Below are positions 8,913 through 17,492 of a DNA stretch of 46,957 nt, piece after piece. Numbering within the stretch: the first letter of the stretch is position 1; every line of letters starts with the position of its first letter. The stretch is taken from assembly GCA_003220315.1 (NCBI GenBank), contig QHSA01000135.1, positions 1 to 46,957 on the forward strand. The letters are read 5' to 3'. The notes below the pieces were generated by a model, which saw only the letters and a list, made by a program, of their open reading frames with translations, was not told the origin of the DNA and ran no database searches. The position numbers and the translations under genes are program-made. Origin of the DNA: Candidatus Rokuibacteriota bacterium (lineage in GTDB: Bacteria; Methylomirabilota; Methylomirabilia; Rokubacteriales; CSP1-6).

Positions 8913-9478
8913 GACCAGCGTTCTTCGCCTGGCACGATCGCGCGGTAGTCGGCCTTGCGGAAGAACCGGTAGAAGTAGTCCACCGCCGAGCCGACGGTCA
9001 GGCCGAGGGCCACCCAGAGGACCGTGGCCGCGGCGATGTGGAAGCCCGGCGGATCGAACCCCTTCTCGATGATCAGCATCGTGATCGCCACGTACTGGCT
9101 CACCGTCTTCCACTTCGCGAGACGCGAGGCTGGCACGATCACCCCGACGGAGGCCGCGACCGCGCGGAGCCCCGTCACCGCGAGCTCGCGTCCGACGATC
9201 GCGACGACGATCCAGGCGTCGATCTTGGAGATCGCCAGCAGCGAGACGAGCGCCGCCGCGACGAGCAGCTTGTCGGCGATCGGGTCGAGGAGCGTGCCGA
9301 GCGTCGTGACCTGGTTACGCCGACGCGCCACCACCCCGTCCGCCCAGTCGGTCATCGCGGCCAGGATGAAGATGGCCGCGGCGATCAGCGCGTGGACGCG
9401 CGACGAGGAGATCAGGAACACGATGAGCAGCGGCACCGCGACAATGCGCATGAGGGTGAGCCCTATGGGGAGGTTCAC
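8909..9478 (-). CDS. pgsA: CDP-diacylglycerol--glycerol-3-phosphate 3-phosphatidyltransferase
   Basis: A 189-residue membrane enzyme making phosphatidylglycerol phosphate. The CDP-alcohol phosphotransferase signature D-x2-DG-x2-AR-x8-G-x3-D-x3-D is intact (DWADGVVARRR, then GTLLDPIADK). I place the start at GTG 9478 (VNLPIGLTLMR). The family normally begins this way, GGAG lies eight bases upstream, and 37 bases then separate it from comB. An ATG at 9544 would add 22 residues and overlap the comB 3' end by 29 bases. The product supplies the lipid donor for Lgt. Confidence 0.92.
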   Translation of the reverse strand: MNLPIGLTLMRIVAVPLLIVFLISSSRVHALIAAAIFILAAMTDWADGVVARRRNQVTTLGTLLDPIADKLLVAAALVSLLAISKIDAWIVVAIVGRELAVTGLRAVAASVGVIVPASRLAKWKTVSQYVAITMLIIEKGFDPPGFHIAAATVLWVALGLTVGSAVDYFYRFFRKADYRAIVPGEERWS

Positions 9479-9515
9479 GCGGCGACTCCGTCCAAAACGC
9501 CGAATGGCGGGGCCA

Positions 9516-10247
9516 TTATCTGCACCCTGGAACGACCTTGTCAACGCTCGGGAGGTAGACCGGGACGAGCGAGGTCGTGTCCAGGCGCAGGCACGCGCTG
9601 ACGTCGGCGCCCCGTCCGGCGGCGCAGAGCCGCCGCGCCCAGGGCGAGTGCTCCCGGAGGCGCGTCACGTCCGCGGCGTAGCGGCGGCCCACGGCGAGCG
9701 CCGCGAGGGCCGCCGGGCTCGGCGCGGCGCTCCCGGTGGCGGCGCGGATGCGCTCCACGAGAAGTCCGGCGCACGCGTGGTCTTCGAGCGAGCGTCCACC
9801 CCGCTCGCCCGCGCACACGACGACGACGTCCAGCCCACGGCCGGCGGCCCAGCGCGCCGCGGCGCTCACGTTGACGAAGGCGGCCACCCCCACGGCCCGG
9901 GCCTGGCGCGCGGCGAGGAGTGCCCGGGTGCCATTACTGGTCGTGAAGTAGACGGCCCGGCCGTGGACGCGCTCGATCGCGAACTCGACGGGCGAGTTGC
10001 CCAGGTCGAGCCCGGGAATCGGCTCGCCACGGCGCTCACCCGCCGCCAGCGCGGCGTCGGGGCCCTCCGCCGCTGCCAGCCGCCGGGCCTCGGCGGGATC
10101 GGCGACCGGCGTGATCGAGACGCAGCCGTGGGCGAGCGCGGTGATCATCGTCGTAGAAGCCCGCAGCACGTCGACGACGAGCGCGACGGTGCCGTCGAGC
10201 TGCCCGGGGGCCACCGCGTCGGCGGTGAGCACGACGTCGATGCGCAC
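9516..10247 (-). CDS. comB: ComB-family 2-phosphosulfolactate phosphatase-like protein
   Basis: A 243-residue protein with the ComB landmarks VVDVLRASTT, GNSPVEF, TTSNGTRALL and VVCAGERGGRSLEDH. In methanogens ComB dephosphorylates 2-phosphosulfolactate in coenzyme M synthesis. Many bacteria keep the gene without that pathway, and its role there is unclear. No comA or comC neighbour is visible. The start is GTG with GGAGG about 11 bases upstream. It sits between argG and pgsA on the same strand. Confidence 0.85.
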   Translation of the reverse strand: MRIDVVLTADAVAPGQLDGTVALVVDVLRASTTMITALAHGCVSITPVADPAEARRLAAAEGPDAALAAGERRGEPIPGLDLGNSPVEFAIERVHGRAVYFTTSNGTRALLAARQARAVGVAAFVNVSAAARWAAGRGLDVVVVCAGERGGRSLEDHACAGLLVERIRAATGSAAPSPAALAALAVGRRYAADVTRLREHSPWARRLCAAGRGADVSACLRLDTTSLVPVYLPSVDKVVPGCR

Positions 10248-10334
10248 GGTCTAGGGCGCCTCCAACGAGATCCGGCGACTCGCCGCGAGGGACCGCACTG
10301 TGCCGGGGCACATGACGAGCCAGGCGAGGCCCGA

Positions 10335-10388
10335 GGGCGGCGCCGGCCGGAGGCGTACGCGGTTGTACGTCGAGGACCGGCGCCGCCC
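10335..10388 (-). terminator. Hairpin downstream of argG
   Basis: A perfect 12-bp inverted repeat (GGGCGGCGCCGG / CCGGCGCCGCCC) encloses 30 bases, with a nested CGTAC/GTACG stem. It lies 36-89 bases after the argG stop and before comB. It has no U-tract, so it may be an intrinsic-terminator-like structure of a high-GC organism or a 3'-end stabiliser. The remaining bases of the 176-base argG-comB gap show nothing else I can name. Confidence 0.45.
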
Positions 10389-10423
10389 GAGAACGAAGCA
10401 TGGCGAAGTCAGTTGACCCGGCA

Positions 10424-11632
10424 CTAGGAACCGGCGCGGTCGCGGAGGGCGCGGATCCTGAGGCGGAGCGCGTTCAGGTTGATGAACCCCTCGGCGTCCC
10501 GCTGACGGTAGACGGTGTCCGCTTCGAACGTGGCGAAGTCGGTCCGGTAGAGGGAGCGTGGCGAGCGGCGGCCGACGACGATGACGTTGCCCTTGTAGAG
10601 CCGGACCCGCACCGTGCCCGTGACGTCGCGCGCGCACTCGTCCATCAGGGTCTGGAGCGTCTGGCGCTCGGGCGCGAACCAGAAGCCGTAGTAGATCATC
10701 TCGGCGTAGCGTGGCACGAGGGAGTCGCGCAGATGGAGCGTCTCGCGGTCGAGCGTGAGCGACTCGAGCGCCCGGCGCGTGACGTGCACGATCGTGCCGC
10801 CGGGTGTCTCGTACACGCCCCGCGACTTCATTCCGACGAACCGGTTCTCGACGAGGTCGACGCGCCCGACTCCGTGCTCGCCGCCCAACCGGTTGAGCCG
10901 GGTGAGGAGCGCGACGGGGTCGAGCCGCTCGCCGTCCACCGCCACCGGGTCGCCCCGCTCGAAGTCGATCTCGACGGGCACGGCCGCGTCGGGCGCCGCT
11001 TCCGGATCCTGGGTGAGCTGGAACATCTTCGCCGGCGGCTCGGCCCACGGGTCCTCGAGCACGCCGCCCTCGTAGGAGACGTGGAAGAGGTTCCGGTCGG
11101 TGCTGTACGGGCGCTCCGGCGTCACCGGCACCGGGATGTCGTAGCGCTTCGCGAACTCGATCAGCGCGCTTCGAGAGGTGAGCTCCCACTCGCGCCACGG
11201 CGCGATCACGCGGAGGTGGGGTGCCAGGGCGGCGTAGGTCAGCTCGAAGCGGACCTGGTCGTTCCCCTTCCCTGTCGCACCGTGGGCGACCGTGTCCGCC
11301 CCCTCCGACGCGGCGATCTCCAGCTGGGCCTGGGCGATGAGCGGGCGCGCGATGGAGGTCCCGAGGAGATAGGCGCCCTCGTACACGGCGTTGGCGCGCA
11401 GCATCGGGAAGACGAAGTCGCGGACGAACCGCTCGCGTAGGTCCACGATGTGCACGGCCGATGCGCCGGTCCGGAGCGCCTTCTCGCGAATCGGGATCAG
11501 CTCCTCGCCCTGCCCGAGGTCGGCGCAGAATGCCACAACCTCGCACCGGTAGCGCTCGATCAGCCAGCGCAGGATGACCGAGGTATCGAGGCCCCCCGAA
11601 TACGCGAGGACGACGCGCTTGGGGCTAGACAT
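10424..11632 (-). CDS. argG: Argininosuccinate synthase
   Basis: A 402-residue cytosolic enzyme that condenses citrulline and aspartate using ATP, the penultimate step of arginine synthesis. The ATP-pyrophosphatase P-loop SGGLDTS is at 12-18. Family segments [17 protein letters not shown] and [24 protein letters not shown] are intact. Its ATG lies inside the end of argF (8-base overlap), so the two are translationally coupled. It is the last gene of the dprA-argG transcription unit before a hairpin. argH is not in the window. Confidence 0.97.
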   Translation of the reverse strand: MSSPKRVVLAYSGGLDTSVILRWLIERYRCEVVAFCADLGQGEELIPIREKALRTGASAVHIVDLRERFVRDFVFPMLRANAVYEGAYLLGTSIARPLIAQAQLEIAASEGADTVAHGATGKGNDQVRFELTYAALAPHLRVIAPWREWELTSRSALIEFAKRYDIPVPVTPERPYSTDRNLFHVSYEGGVLEDPWAEPPAKMFQLTQDPEAAPDAAVPVEIDFERGDPVAVDGERLDPVALLTRLNRLGGEHGVGRVDLVENRFVGMKSRGVYETPGGTIVHVTRRALESLTLDRETLHLRDSLVPRYAEMIYYGFWFAPERQTLQTLMDECARDVTGTVRVRLYKGNVIVVGRRSPRSLYRTDFATFEADTVYRQRDAEGFINLNALRLRIRALRDRAGS

Positions 11633-12548
11633 CGTCGAGTGAGCCTCCGAGCAGCGTGAGGATGACCGCCTTCTGGACGTGGAGGCGATTCTCCGCCTGG
11701 TCGAGCACGATCGAGTGCGGTCCGTCGAGCACGGCGTCGGTGATCTCCTCGCCCCGGTGCGCCGGCAGGCAGTGCATCACGAGCACCGCGGGCTTGGCGA
11801 ACCCGACGATCGTCTCGTTGACCTGATAGCGGCTGAACGCCTCCTGGCGCCGCGCCCGCTCCGCCTCCTGTCCCATGCTCGTCCACACGTCGGTGTAGAT
11901 CACGTCGGCGCCCGCCGCCGCCCGGGACGCGTCCTCCGTGATCTCGAGCCGGCCCCCGTGGCGTCGGATCGCGTCGACGACGCGCGGGTCGGGCTCGTAG
12001 CCGGGCGGGCACGCGACCACGATCGAGGCGCCGAGCCGGGCGCCCAGCTGGATCACGGAGTGGCAGACGTTGTTGCCGTCGCCGATCCACGCGAGCCGCA
12101 TCGCGCCCAGGTCGAGGCCGCGCTCAGACAGCGTGAAGAAGTCGGCGAGCGCCTGACACGGGTGCTCGAAGTCGGAGAGGCCGTTGATCACGGGGACGGT
12201 CGCGTGACGGGCGAGCGCCTCGACCGTCGCGTGAGCGTAGACGCGCGCCGCGATCCCGTCCACCCAGCGCGAGAGGTTCCGCGCCACGTCCGGGGCCGAT
12301 TCCCGCGTGCCCAGCCCGATCTCGGCGCCCGAGAGGTAGACGGCGCGTCCGCCGAGCTGGATGATCCCCACCTCCAGGGTCACGCGCGTCCGCAGCGACG
12401 GCTTCTCGAAGATCAGCGCGAGGGTCCGCCCGGCGAGCGGCGCGCCGCGCCGCCCGGCCTTCCAGCGGTGCTTGAGGTCGGCCGTGAGCTGGAACAGGGT
12501 GAGCGCCCCGTCGCGCGTCAGGTCCGCCGACGTGAGGAAGTGGCGCAT
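11625..12548 (-). CDS. argF: Ornithine carbamoyltransferase
   Basis: A 307-residue enzyme that makes citrulline from ornithine and carbamoyl phosphate. The carbamoyl-phosphate motif SLRTR is at 51-55. [11 protein letters not shown] and [10 protein letters not shown], which bind carbamoyl phosphate and ornithine, are both present. The start [10 protein letters not shown] overlaps the argD stop by one base (TGATG). A longer in-frame extension would only cover argD. Confidence 0.97.
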   Translation of the reverse strand: MRHFLTSADLTRDGALTLFQLTADLKHRWKAGRRGAPLAGRTLALIFEKPSLRTRVTLEVGIIQLGGRAVYLSGAEIGLGTRESAPDVARNLSRWVDGIAARVYAHATVEALARHATVPVINGLSDFEHPCQALADFFTLSERGLDLGAMRLAWIGDGNNVCHSVIQLGARLGASIVVACPPGYEPDPRVVDAIRRHGGRLEITEDASRAAAGADVIYTDVWTSMGQEAERARRQEAFSRYQVNETIVGFAKPAVLVMHCLPAHRGEEITDAVLDGPHSIVLDQAENRLHVQKAVILTLLGGSLDDV

Positions 12549-13741
12549 CAGGCCGTGGGCCGAAGCGCCGCGCCGACGATCGCGAGGGCGTGGTCGCAGT
12601 CGCGCTCGTCGACGATCAGAGGCGGCGCGAGCCGCAGCACCTTGTCGCCCGCCGACAGGACGAGCAGCCCGGCGTCCCGGCACGCGTCCACGATGGGGCT
12701 CACCGGGCGGTCGAGCCCGACCCCGATGAGCAGCCCCCGCCCCCGCACCTCGCGGATCCCCGCCGATCCCTGCGCGAGTTGCCGGAGACCGTCCATGAGG
12801 CGCCGTCCCATCCGCGCCGCGCGCTCGGCGACCTTCTCGCCGATCACCGTCTGGAGGGTCGCGAGGGCCACGGAGGTGACGAACGGCGTCCCCCCGAACG
12901 TCGAGCCGTGCGTGCCGGGACCCAGCGCACCCGCGACCTCGTCGCGCGTGAGCATCGCGCCGATCGGGACGCCGTTGGCGAGGGCCTTCGCGAGGGTCAT
13001 GATGTCGGGCTCGATCCCCGAGTGCTCGTACGCCCAGAGCCTGCCCGTCCGGGCGACCCCGGTCTGGATCTCGTCGAGGATCAGGAGCGCCCCCGACTCG
13101 TCGCAGAGCTTGCGAAGCCCAGGCAGGTAGTCGTCGTCGGGAACGTTGACGCCTCCCTCCCCCTGGATCGGCTCGACGATGATCGCCGCCGTACGGTTGT
13201 CGAGCGCGCGCTCCATGGCGCGGAGGTCGTTGTACGGCACGTGCTTGAAGCCGGGGACGAGCGGCTCGAAGCCCTGGCGGTACTTCTCCTGGCCGGTGGC
13301 CGTCACGGTGGCGAAGGTCCGGCCGTGGAAGGAGTTGTGCGTGGCGATGACCTCATAGCGGTCCGAGGCGTACCGCTCCTTGGCGTACTTGCGCGCGAGC
13401 TTGAGCGCGGCCTCGTTCGCCTCGGCCCCCGAGTTGCAAAAGAAGACCCGCTCCGCGAAGGAGTGGTCGCAGAGGAGCTTCGCCAGGTGGATCTGGGGCG
13501 CCGTGTAATAGAGGTTCGACACGTGCAGCAGCGTCGCCGCCGCCTCACGGATGGCGCCGGTCACGCGCGGGTGGCAGTGGCCGAGCGCGGCGACCGCCAG
13601 CCCCGCGCCGAAGTCGAGGTACTCCTTGCCGTCGGAGTCCCACACGCGGACGCCGTCGCCGCGGACGAGGCAGATCGGAGCCCGCGCGTAGTTCGGGGTG
13701 TGGTACTTCGCCGCCCACTCCAGGAGCTCTCTGGTATCCAT
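12548..13741 (-). CDS. argD: Acetylornithine aminotransferase
   Basis: A 397-residue class-III PLP aminotransferase converting N-acetylglutamate semialdehyde to N-acetylornithine. NSGAEANEAALKLAR near 103 binds the cofactor phosphate. LILDEIQTGVARTG holds the PLP aspartate, and the Schiff-base lysine is K252 in TLAKALANGVPIGAM. It lies 15 bases after argB and overlaps argF. The arginine context favours ArgD over a general omega-aminotransferase. A dual role in lysine synthesis, as in some bacteria, cannot be excluded. Confidence 0.95.
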   Translation of the reverse strand: MDTRELLEWAAKYHTPNYARAPICLVRGDGVRVWDSDGKEYLDFGAGLAVAALGHCHPRVTGAIREAAATLLHVSNLYYTAPQIHLAKLLCDHSFAERVFFCNSGAEANEAALKLARKYAKERYASDRYEVIATHNSFHGRTFATVTATGQEKYRQGFEPLVPGFKHVPYNDLRAMERALDNRTAAIIVEPIQGEGGVNVPDDDYLPGLRKLCDESGALLILDEIQTGVARTGRLWAYEHSGIEPDIMTLAKALANGVPIGAMLTRDEVAGALGPGTHGSTFGGTPFVTSVALATLQTVIGEKVAERAARMGRRLMDGLRQLAQGSAGIREVRGRGLLIGVGLDRPVSPIVDACRDAGLLVLSAGDKVLRLAPPLIVDERDCDHALAIVGAALRPTA

Positions 13742-13756
13742 GGCGCGCGCCCTTCT

Positions 13757-14620
13757 CTAGAGGACGATCTCGGTCCCGATGCCCTCGCGCGTGAACAGCT
13801 CGAGCAGGATCGCGTGCGGGACCCGGCCGTCGATGATGTGGGCCTTCGAGGTCCCGCCCTCGAGCGCCCGCAGCGACGACTCGACCTTCGGCAGCATCCC
13901 GCCCGCGATCACCCCGGCCGACATGAGCCGCTCGGCCTCCTTGCGACTCAGCGTGCTGATCAGCCGCTGCTCGCCGTCGAGAATCCCTTGAACATCCGTG
14001 AGGTGGATCAGTTTCTCGGCGGAGAGCGCCGCGGCGATCTCTCCGGCGACCAGATCGGCGTTGATGTTGTAGGTTTCGCCGCTCGCGCCCACGCCCACGG
14101 GCGCGATCACCGGAATGAATCCGGCGTCCTCGAGGAGCCGGATCGGCTCGGTGTTCACCGTCTCCACCTCGCCCACCAGACCAATGTCCACCTCCTCGCC
14201 GTTCGCGAGCCGGTGCAGCCGCCGGCGTGCCCGGAGCAGCCCCGCGTCCTTGCCCGACAGCCCCACCGCCTTGCCGCCGTGGTGGTCGATCAGACCGACG
14301 ATGGCCTTGTTGATCTTGCCCACCAGGACCATCTCGACGATCTCGACGGTCTCCTCGTCGGTCACTCGCATGCCCCCCACGAACTGGGGCTCCTTGCCGA
14401 GCCGCTTCATGAGGGCGCCGATCTGCGGGCCGCCACCGTGGACGATGACGGGCTTGATGCCCACGAGACGGAGCAGGATCACGTCGAGCGCGAACGGCTC
14501 CTTGAGGTCCGCGCGCTCCATCGCGGCGCCGCCGTACTTGATGACGACGGTCTTGCCCCGAAACTCCCGGATGTACGGGAGCGCCTCGAGGAGCACCTCC
14601 GCCCGCCGAAACTCACTCAT
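13757..14620 (-). CDS. argB: Acetylglutamate kinase
   Basis: A 287-residue amino-acid kinase phosphorylating N-acetylglutamate. The motifs VVIKYGGAAM (phosphate binding) and VHGGGPQIG (substrate loop) are intact, as is ATP-site GGMLPKVES. The N-terminal helix (RRAEVLLEALPYIREFRGK) is of the kind found in arginine-feedback-inhibited hexameric enzymes, so allosteric control is plausible but inferred. It is 21 bases downstream of hslU and 15 bases upstream of argD. Confidence 0.97.
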   Translation of the reverse strand: MSEFRRAEVLLEALPYIREFRGKTVVIKYGGAAMERADLKEPFALDVILLRLVGIKPVIVHGGGPQIGALMKRLGKEPQFVGGMRVTDEETVEIVEMVLVGKINKAIVGLIDHHGGKAVGLSGKDAGLLRARRRLHRLANGEEVDIGLVGEVETVNTEPIRLLEDAGFIPVIAPVGVGASGETYNINADLVAGEIAAALSAEKLIHLTDVQGILDGEQRLISTLSRKEAERLMSAGVIAGGMLPKVESSLRALEGGTSKAHIIDGRVPHAILLELFTREGIGTEIVL

Positions 14621-14641
14621 CGGCTCGCCTGCGGCTCTCGC

Positions 14642-16003
14642 TCACAGAATGTACCTCGACAGGTCCTGGTCGCGCGTGATGTCGCTCAGGCGTCCCGACA
14701 CGTAGCCGGCGTCGATGGTCAGCTCCTTGCCGGGCATGTCCGGCGCGTTGAACGAGATCTCATCCAGCAGTCGCTCCATGATCGTGTAGAGGCGCCGCGC
14801 CCCGATGTTCTCCGTGCTCGCGTTCACCTGCATCGCGATCTCCGCGATCGCCTCCACCGCGTCCGGCGTGAACCGGAGCGTCACCTGCTCCGTTCGGAGG
14901 AGCTCCGTGTACTGCGTGATCAGCGCGTTCTGAGGTTCCGTCAGGATGCGGACGAAATCCTCGCGCGTCAAGGGGTCGAGCTCGACGCGGATCGGAAAGC
15001 GTCCCTGGAGCTCCGGGATGAGGTCCGAGGGCTTCGCGACGTGGAAGGCGCCGGCCGCGATGAACAGGACGTGGTCGGTGCGCACGATCCCGTACTTGGT
15101 CGTGACGGCCGAGCCCTCCACGATGGGGAGCAGGTCCCGCTGGACGCCCTCGCGCGAGACATCGGGGCCGTGGCCCGCCTCGCGCCCGGCGATCTTGTCG
15201 AGCTCGTCGAGGAAGATGATCCCTGAGTTCTCGGCCCGGCGGATCGCCTGGGCGACGACCTCCTCCATGTCGACGAGCTTCTGCGCCTCCTCCTGGACGA
15301 GGAGCCGCCGCGCGTCGGCGATCCGGACCCGACGCCGCTTGGTCCGGGTCGGCATGAGGTTCGACAGCATGTCCTTCAGGTGAAGCCCCATCTCCTCCAT
15401 GCCCTGGCCGGAGAGGACCTCGATCATCGGCATCGCATGCTGCTGCGTCTCGAGCTCGACCATCCGGTCGTCGAGCCGGCCCGTCCGGAGCTGGACCCGG
15501 AGCTTGTCCTTCGTGGTCTCCCGCGAGGCGTCGGGCGTGACCTCTTCGAGCGAGCCCGACGAGAAGGGCTCGTGCGTCCGGTGCGGCAGCAGAAGGTCGA
15601 GGATGCGCTCCTCGGCAAGCTGCTCGGCCCGCTCCTGCACACGCGCCATCATCTCGGCCTTCACCATGTTCACCGACAGCTCGGTGAGGTCGCGGATCAT
15701 CGACTCCACGTCGCGCCCCACGTAGCCGACCTCGGTGTACTTGGAGGCCTCGACCTTCAGGAACGGGGCCTGGGCGAGCTTCGCGAGTCGCCGGGCGACC
15801 TCGGTCTTCCCGATGCCGGTCGGGCCGATCATAATGATGTTCTTCGGCGCGACCTCGTCCCGCAGCTCGGGTGGCAGGTTCTGGCGCCGCCAGCGGTTGC
15901 GCAGCGCGATCGCCACCGCGCGTTTTGCCCGCTCCTGGCCGACGATGTAGCGGTCCAGCTCCGTGACGATCTGCGCGGGGGTGAGCGTCAGCTGTTGGCT
16001 CAC
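14642..16003 (-). CDS. hslU: ATP-dependent protease ATPase subunit HslU
   Basis: A 453-residue AAA+ unfoldase that feeds proteins to HslV. Walker A GPTGIGKT is at 60-67, and the pore-loop GYVG follows in [10 protein letters not shown]. Walker B lies in [10 protein letters not shown]. The C-terminal tail DLSRYIL is of the type that docks into HslV and activates it. The GTG start overlaps the hslV stop (GTGA). Cytoplasmic. Confidence 0.97.
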   Translation of the reverse strand: MSQQLTLTPAQIVTELDRYIVGQERAKRAVAIALRNRWRRQNLPPELRDEVAPKNIIMIGPTGIGKTEVARRLAKLAQAPFLKVEASKYTEVGYVGRDVESMIRDLTELSVNMVKAEMMARVQERAEQLAEERILDLLLPHRTHEPFSSGSLEEVTPDASRETTKDKLRVQLRTGRLDDRMVELETQQHAMPMIEVLSGQGMEEMGLHLKDMLSNLMPTRTKRRRVRIADARRLLVQEEAQKLVDMEEVVAQAIRRAENSGIIFLDELDKIAGREAGHGPDVSREGVQRDLLPIVEGSAVTTKYGIVRTDHVLFIAAGAFHVAKPSDLIPELQGRFPIRVELDPLTREDFVRILTEPQNALITQYTELLRTEQVTLRFTPDAVEAIAEIAMQVNASTENIGARRLYTIMERLLDEISFNAPDMPGKELTIDAGYVSGRLSDITRDQDLSRYIL

Positions 16004-16623
16004 AGGACTTCCACGCTGATGTGGTCGTTGGTGTACACGCAGATCGAGGCGGCGATGCGCATCGCGTCGGTGACGATTCCCTTGGCGTCCAGGTCCGAGT
16101 GCGCGACGAGCGCCCGGGCCGCCGCGAGCGCATACGGCCCGCCCGAGCCGATGCCGATCAGCCCGTCGTCGGGTTCGATGACGTCGCCATTGCCCGAGAT
16201 GATGAACGAGTGCTCGCGGTCGGCGACCGCGAGGAGCGCCTCGAGCCGTCGAAGGACGCGGTCGGTGCGCCAGTCCTTGGCGACCTCGACCGCGGCGCGC
16301 GCGAGGTTGCCTCGGTGCTCCTCGAGCCGGCTCTCGAAGCGCGCGAAGAGCGTGAACGCGTCCGCGGCGGTGCCGGCGAAGCCGGCCAGCACGCGGTCCT
16401 GATAGAGCTTGCGCACCTTCTTGGCGCTCGCCTTCACGATCGTGTTCCCGATCGACACCTGGCCGTCACCGGCGAGGGCCACCTGGCCGCGGTGGCGGAC
16501 CGCGACGACGGTCGTCGCCAGGAATGTCGTCGCGGGGGCTGTTGTAGCGGGGGCCGCGAGCCCGGCTCGGCGCGTGGGTGGCCTGCGAGGGGTGCGGCGT
16601 GGCTCGGGTTGCTCGTTCGTCAC
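16000..16623 (-). CDS. hslV: ATP-dependent protease subunit HslV with unusual N-terminal extension
   Basis: A 207-residue threonine peptidase. The conserved core begins at [19 protein letters not shown]. By comparison with E. coli (Met-Thr-Thr-Ile-Val), the nucleophile should be T37. That leaves a 36-residue Pro/Arg/Thr/Ala-rich leader where family members normally carry only Met or a short propeptide. The GTG start at 16623 overlaps the xerC stop (GTGA), which supports it. No ATG, GTG or TTG lies nearer the core; only a CTG two codons before the threonines does. Residues 7-27 align with the leader element found in front of gpsA and hemC. Confidence 0.93.
   Translation of the reverse strand: MTNEQPEPRRTPRRPPTRRAGLAAPATTAPATTFLATTVVAVRHRGQVALAGDGQVSIGNTIVKASAKKVRKLYQDRVLAGFAGTAADAFTLFARFESRLEEHRGNLARAAVEVAKDWRTDRVLRRLEALLAVADREHSFIISGNGDVIEPDDGLIGIGSGGPYALAAARALVAHSDLDAKGIVTDAMRIAASICVYTNDHISVEVL
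16543..16605 (-). repeat. Start-proximal leader element, copy 2 (inside hslV)
   Basis: These 63 bases encode HslV residues 7-27. They align without gaps to the gpsA leader (43 of 63 identical by hand count) and the hemC leader (41 of 63). The shared core on the minus strand is GGCCACCCAC. At the protein level the EP, PPT and GLA positions match. Unlike the other copies, the GGAG is lost and the element is translated as part of the protein. Confidence 0.6.
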
Positions 16624-17492
16624 GCGCCGCGTGCCCGCGGGTGCGCGGCGTCGTAGACGCGCATGAGCCGGTCGGCGCCGACGTGCGTGTAACGCTGGGT
16701 CGTGCTGAGTCGGCTATGGCCGAGGAGCTCCTGGATGACCCGAAGGTCGGCGCCCGCGTCGAGCAGGTGCGTCGCGAACGTGTGACGGAGGGTGTGCGGG
16801 CTCACCCGCCGCGCGATGCCCGACGCGGCCGCGCTCTTCCGCACGATCGCGTGGATCGCGCGGACGGAGAGGCGGCCGCCGCGGTGGTTGGTGAAGAGCG
16901 TCCCGCGCCGCTCCGCGCGCGGCCCGAGGTAGGCGTCGAGGGCGCGCGCGGCCCGGCGGCCGAAGGGGACGATCCGCTCCTTCCGTCCTTTGCCCAGCAC
17001 GCGCACGGTCGCTCCGGCCCGGTCCACATCCTCGATGTCCAGGCTGGACAGCTCGGACACGCGTAGCCCCGTCGCGTACAGGAGCTCCAGGATCGCCACG
17101 TCCCGCTCGCGCGCGGCGCCGCCGACCGCCTTGCCGTCGACCAGCACCTGCGCCTCGTCGATCGGCAGGAAGGACACGAGCGTCCGTCCGAGACGTGGGC
17201 CGCGGACGTCACGGGCCACGTTCCGGGCGAGCTTCCCCCGCCGGACGAGGAAGCGGAACCAGCTCCGCAGCGCGGCAAGCTTCCGGGCAACGGACGCCCC
17301 GTCGAGGCCGCGGGTGTGCAGGTGCGCCAGGTATGCGCGCACCGTCCGCCCGTCGACCTCGCCGAGCGGCTTGTCGCGCCCGACGAACACTTGGAACTCC
17401 CGAAGGTCGCTCCGGTAGCTCCGGAGCGTGTGAGGCGACGCGTCCCTCTCGAGCGTCAGGTATTTCAGGTACGCCGCCAGCGGGTCGCTCAT
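16620..17492 (-). CDS. xerC: Tyrosine recombinase XerC
   Basis: A 290-residue site-specific recombinase for resolving chromosome dimers at dif. An N-terminal SAM-like core-binding domain (1-95) precedes the catalytic domain. R144, K168, H233, R236, H259 and nucleophile Y268 keep the spacing of E. coli XerC (R148, K172, H240, R243, H266, Y275). The start [12 protein letters not shown] overlaps the topA stop (ATGA). XerC versus XerD cannot be settled by motifs alone, but the hslVU-topA neighbourhood is typical for XerC or a single Xer. No dif site was recognised in the window. Confidence 0.93.
   Translation of the reverse strand: MSDPLAAYLKYLTLERDASPHTLRSYRSDLREFQVFVGRDKPLGEVDGRTVRAYLAHLHTRGLDGASVARKLAALRSWFRFLVRRGKLARNVARDVRGPRLGRTLVSFLPIDEAQVLVDGKAVGGAARERDVAILELLYATGLRVSELSSLDIEDVDRAGATVRVLGKGRKERIVPFGRRAARALDAYLGPRAERRGTLFTNHRGGRLSVRAIHAIVRKSAAASGIARRVSPHTLRHTFATHLLDAGADLRVIQELLGHSRLSTTQRYTHVGADRLMRVYDAAHPRARGA

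Noticed and set aside
9479-9544. Start of pgsA at ATG 9544
   Set aside because: It would overlap comB and add residues not typical of the family, while GTG 9478 has a good ribosome-binding site.
10251-11546. Second minus-strand frame across argG
   Set aside because: It has no recognisable motifs, is Arg-rich, and is fully overlapped by argG, which has an intact P-loop.
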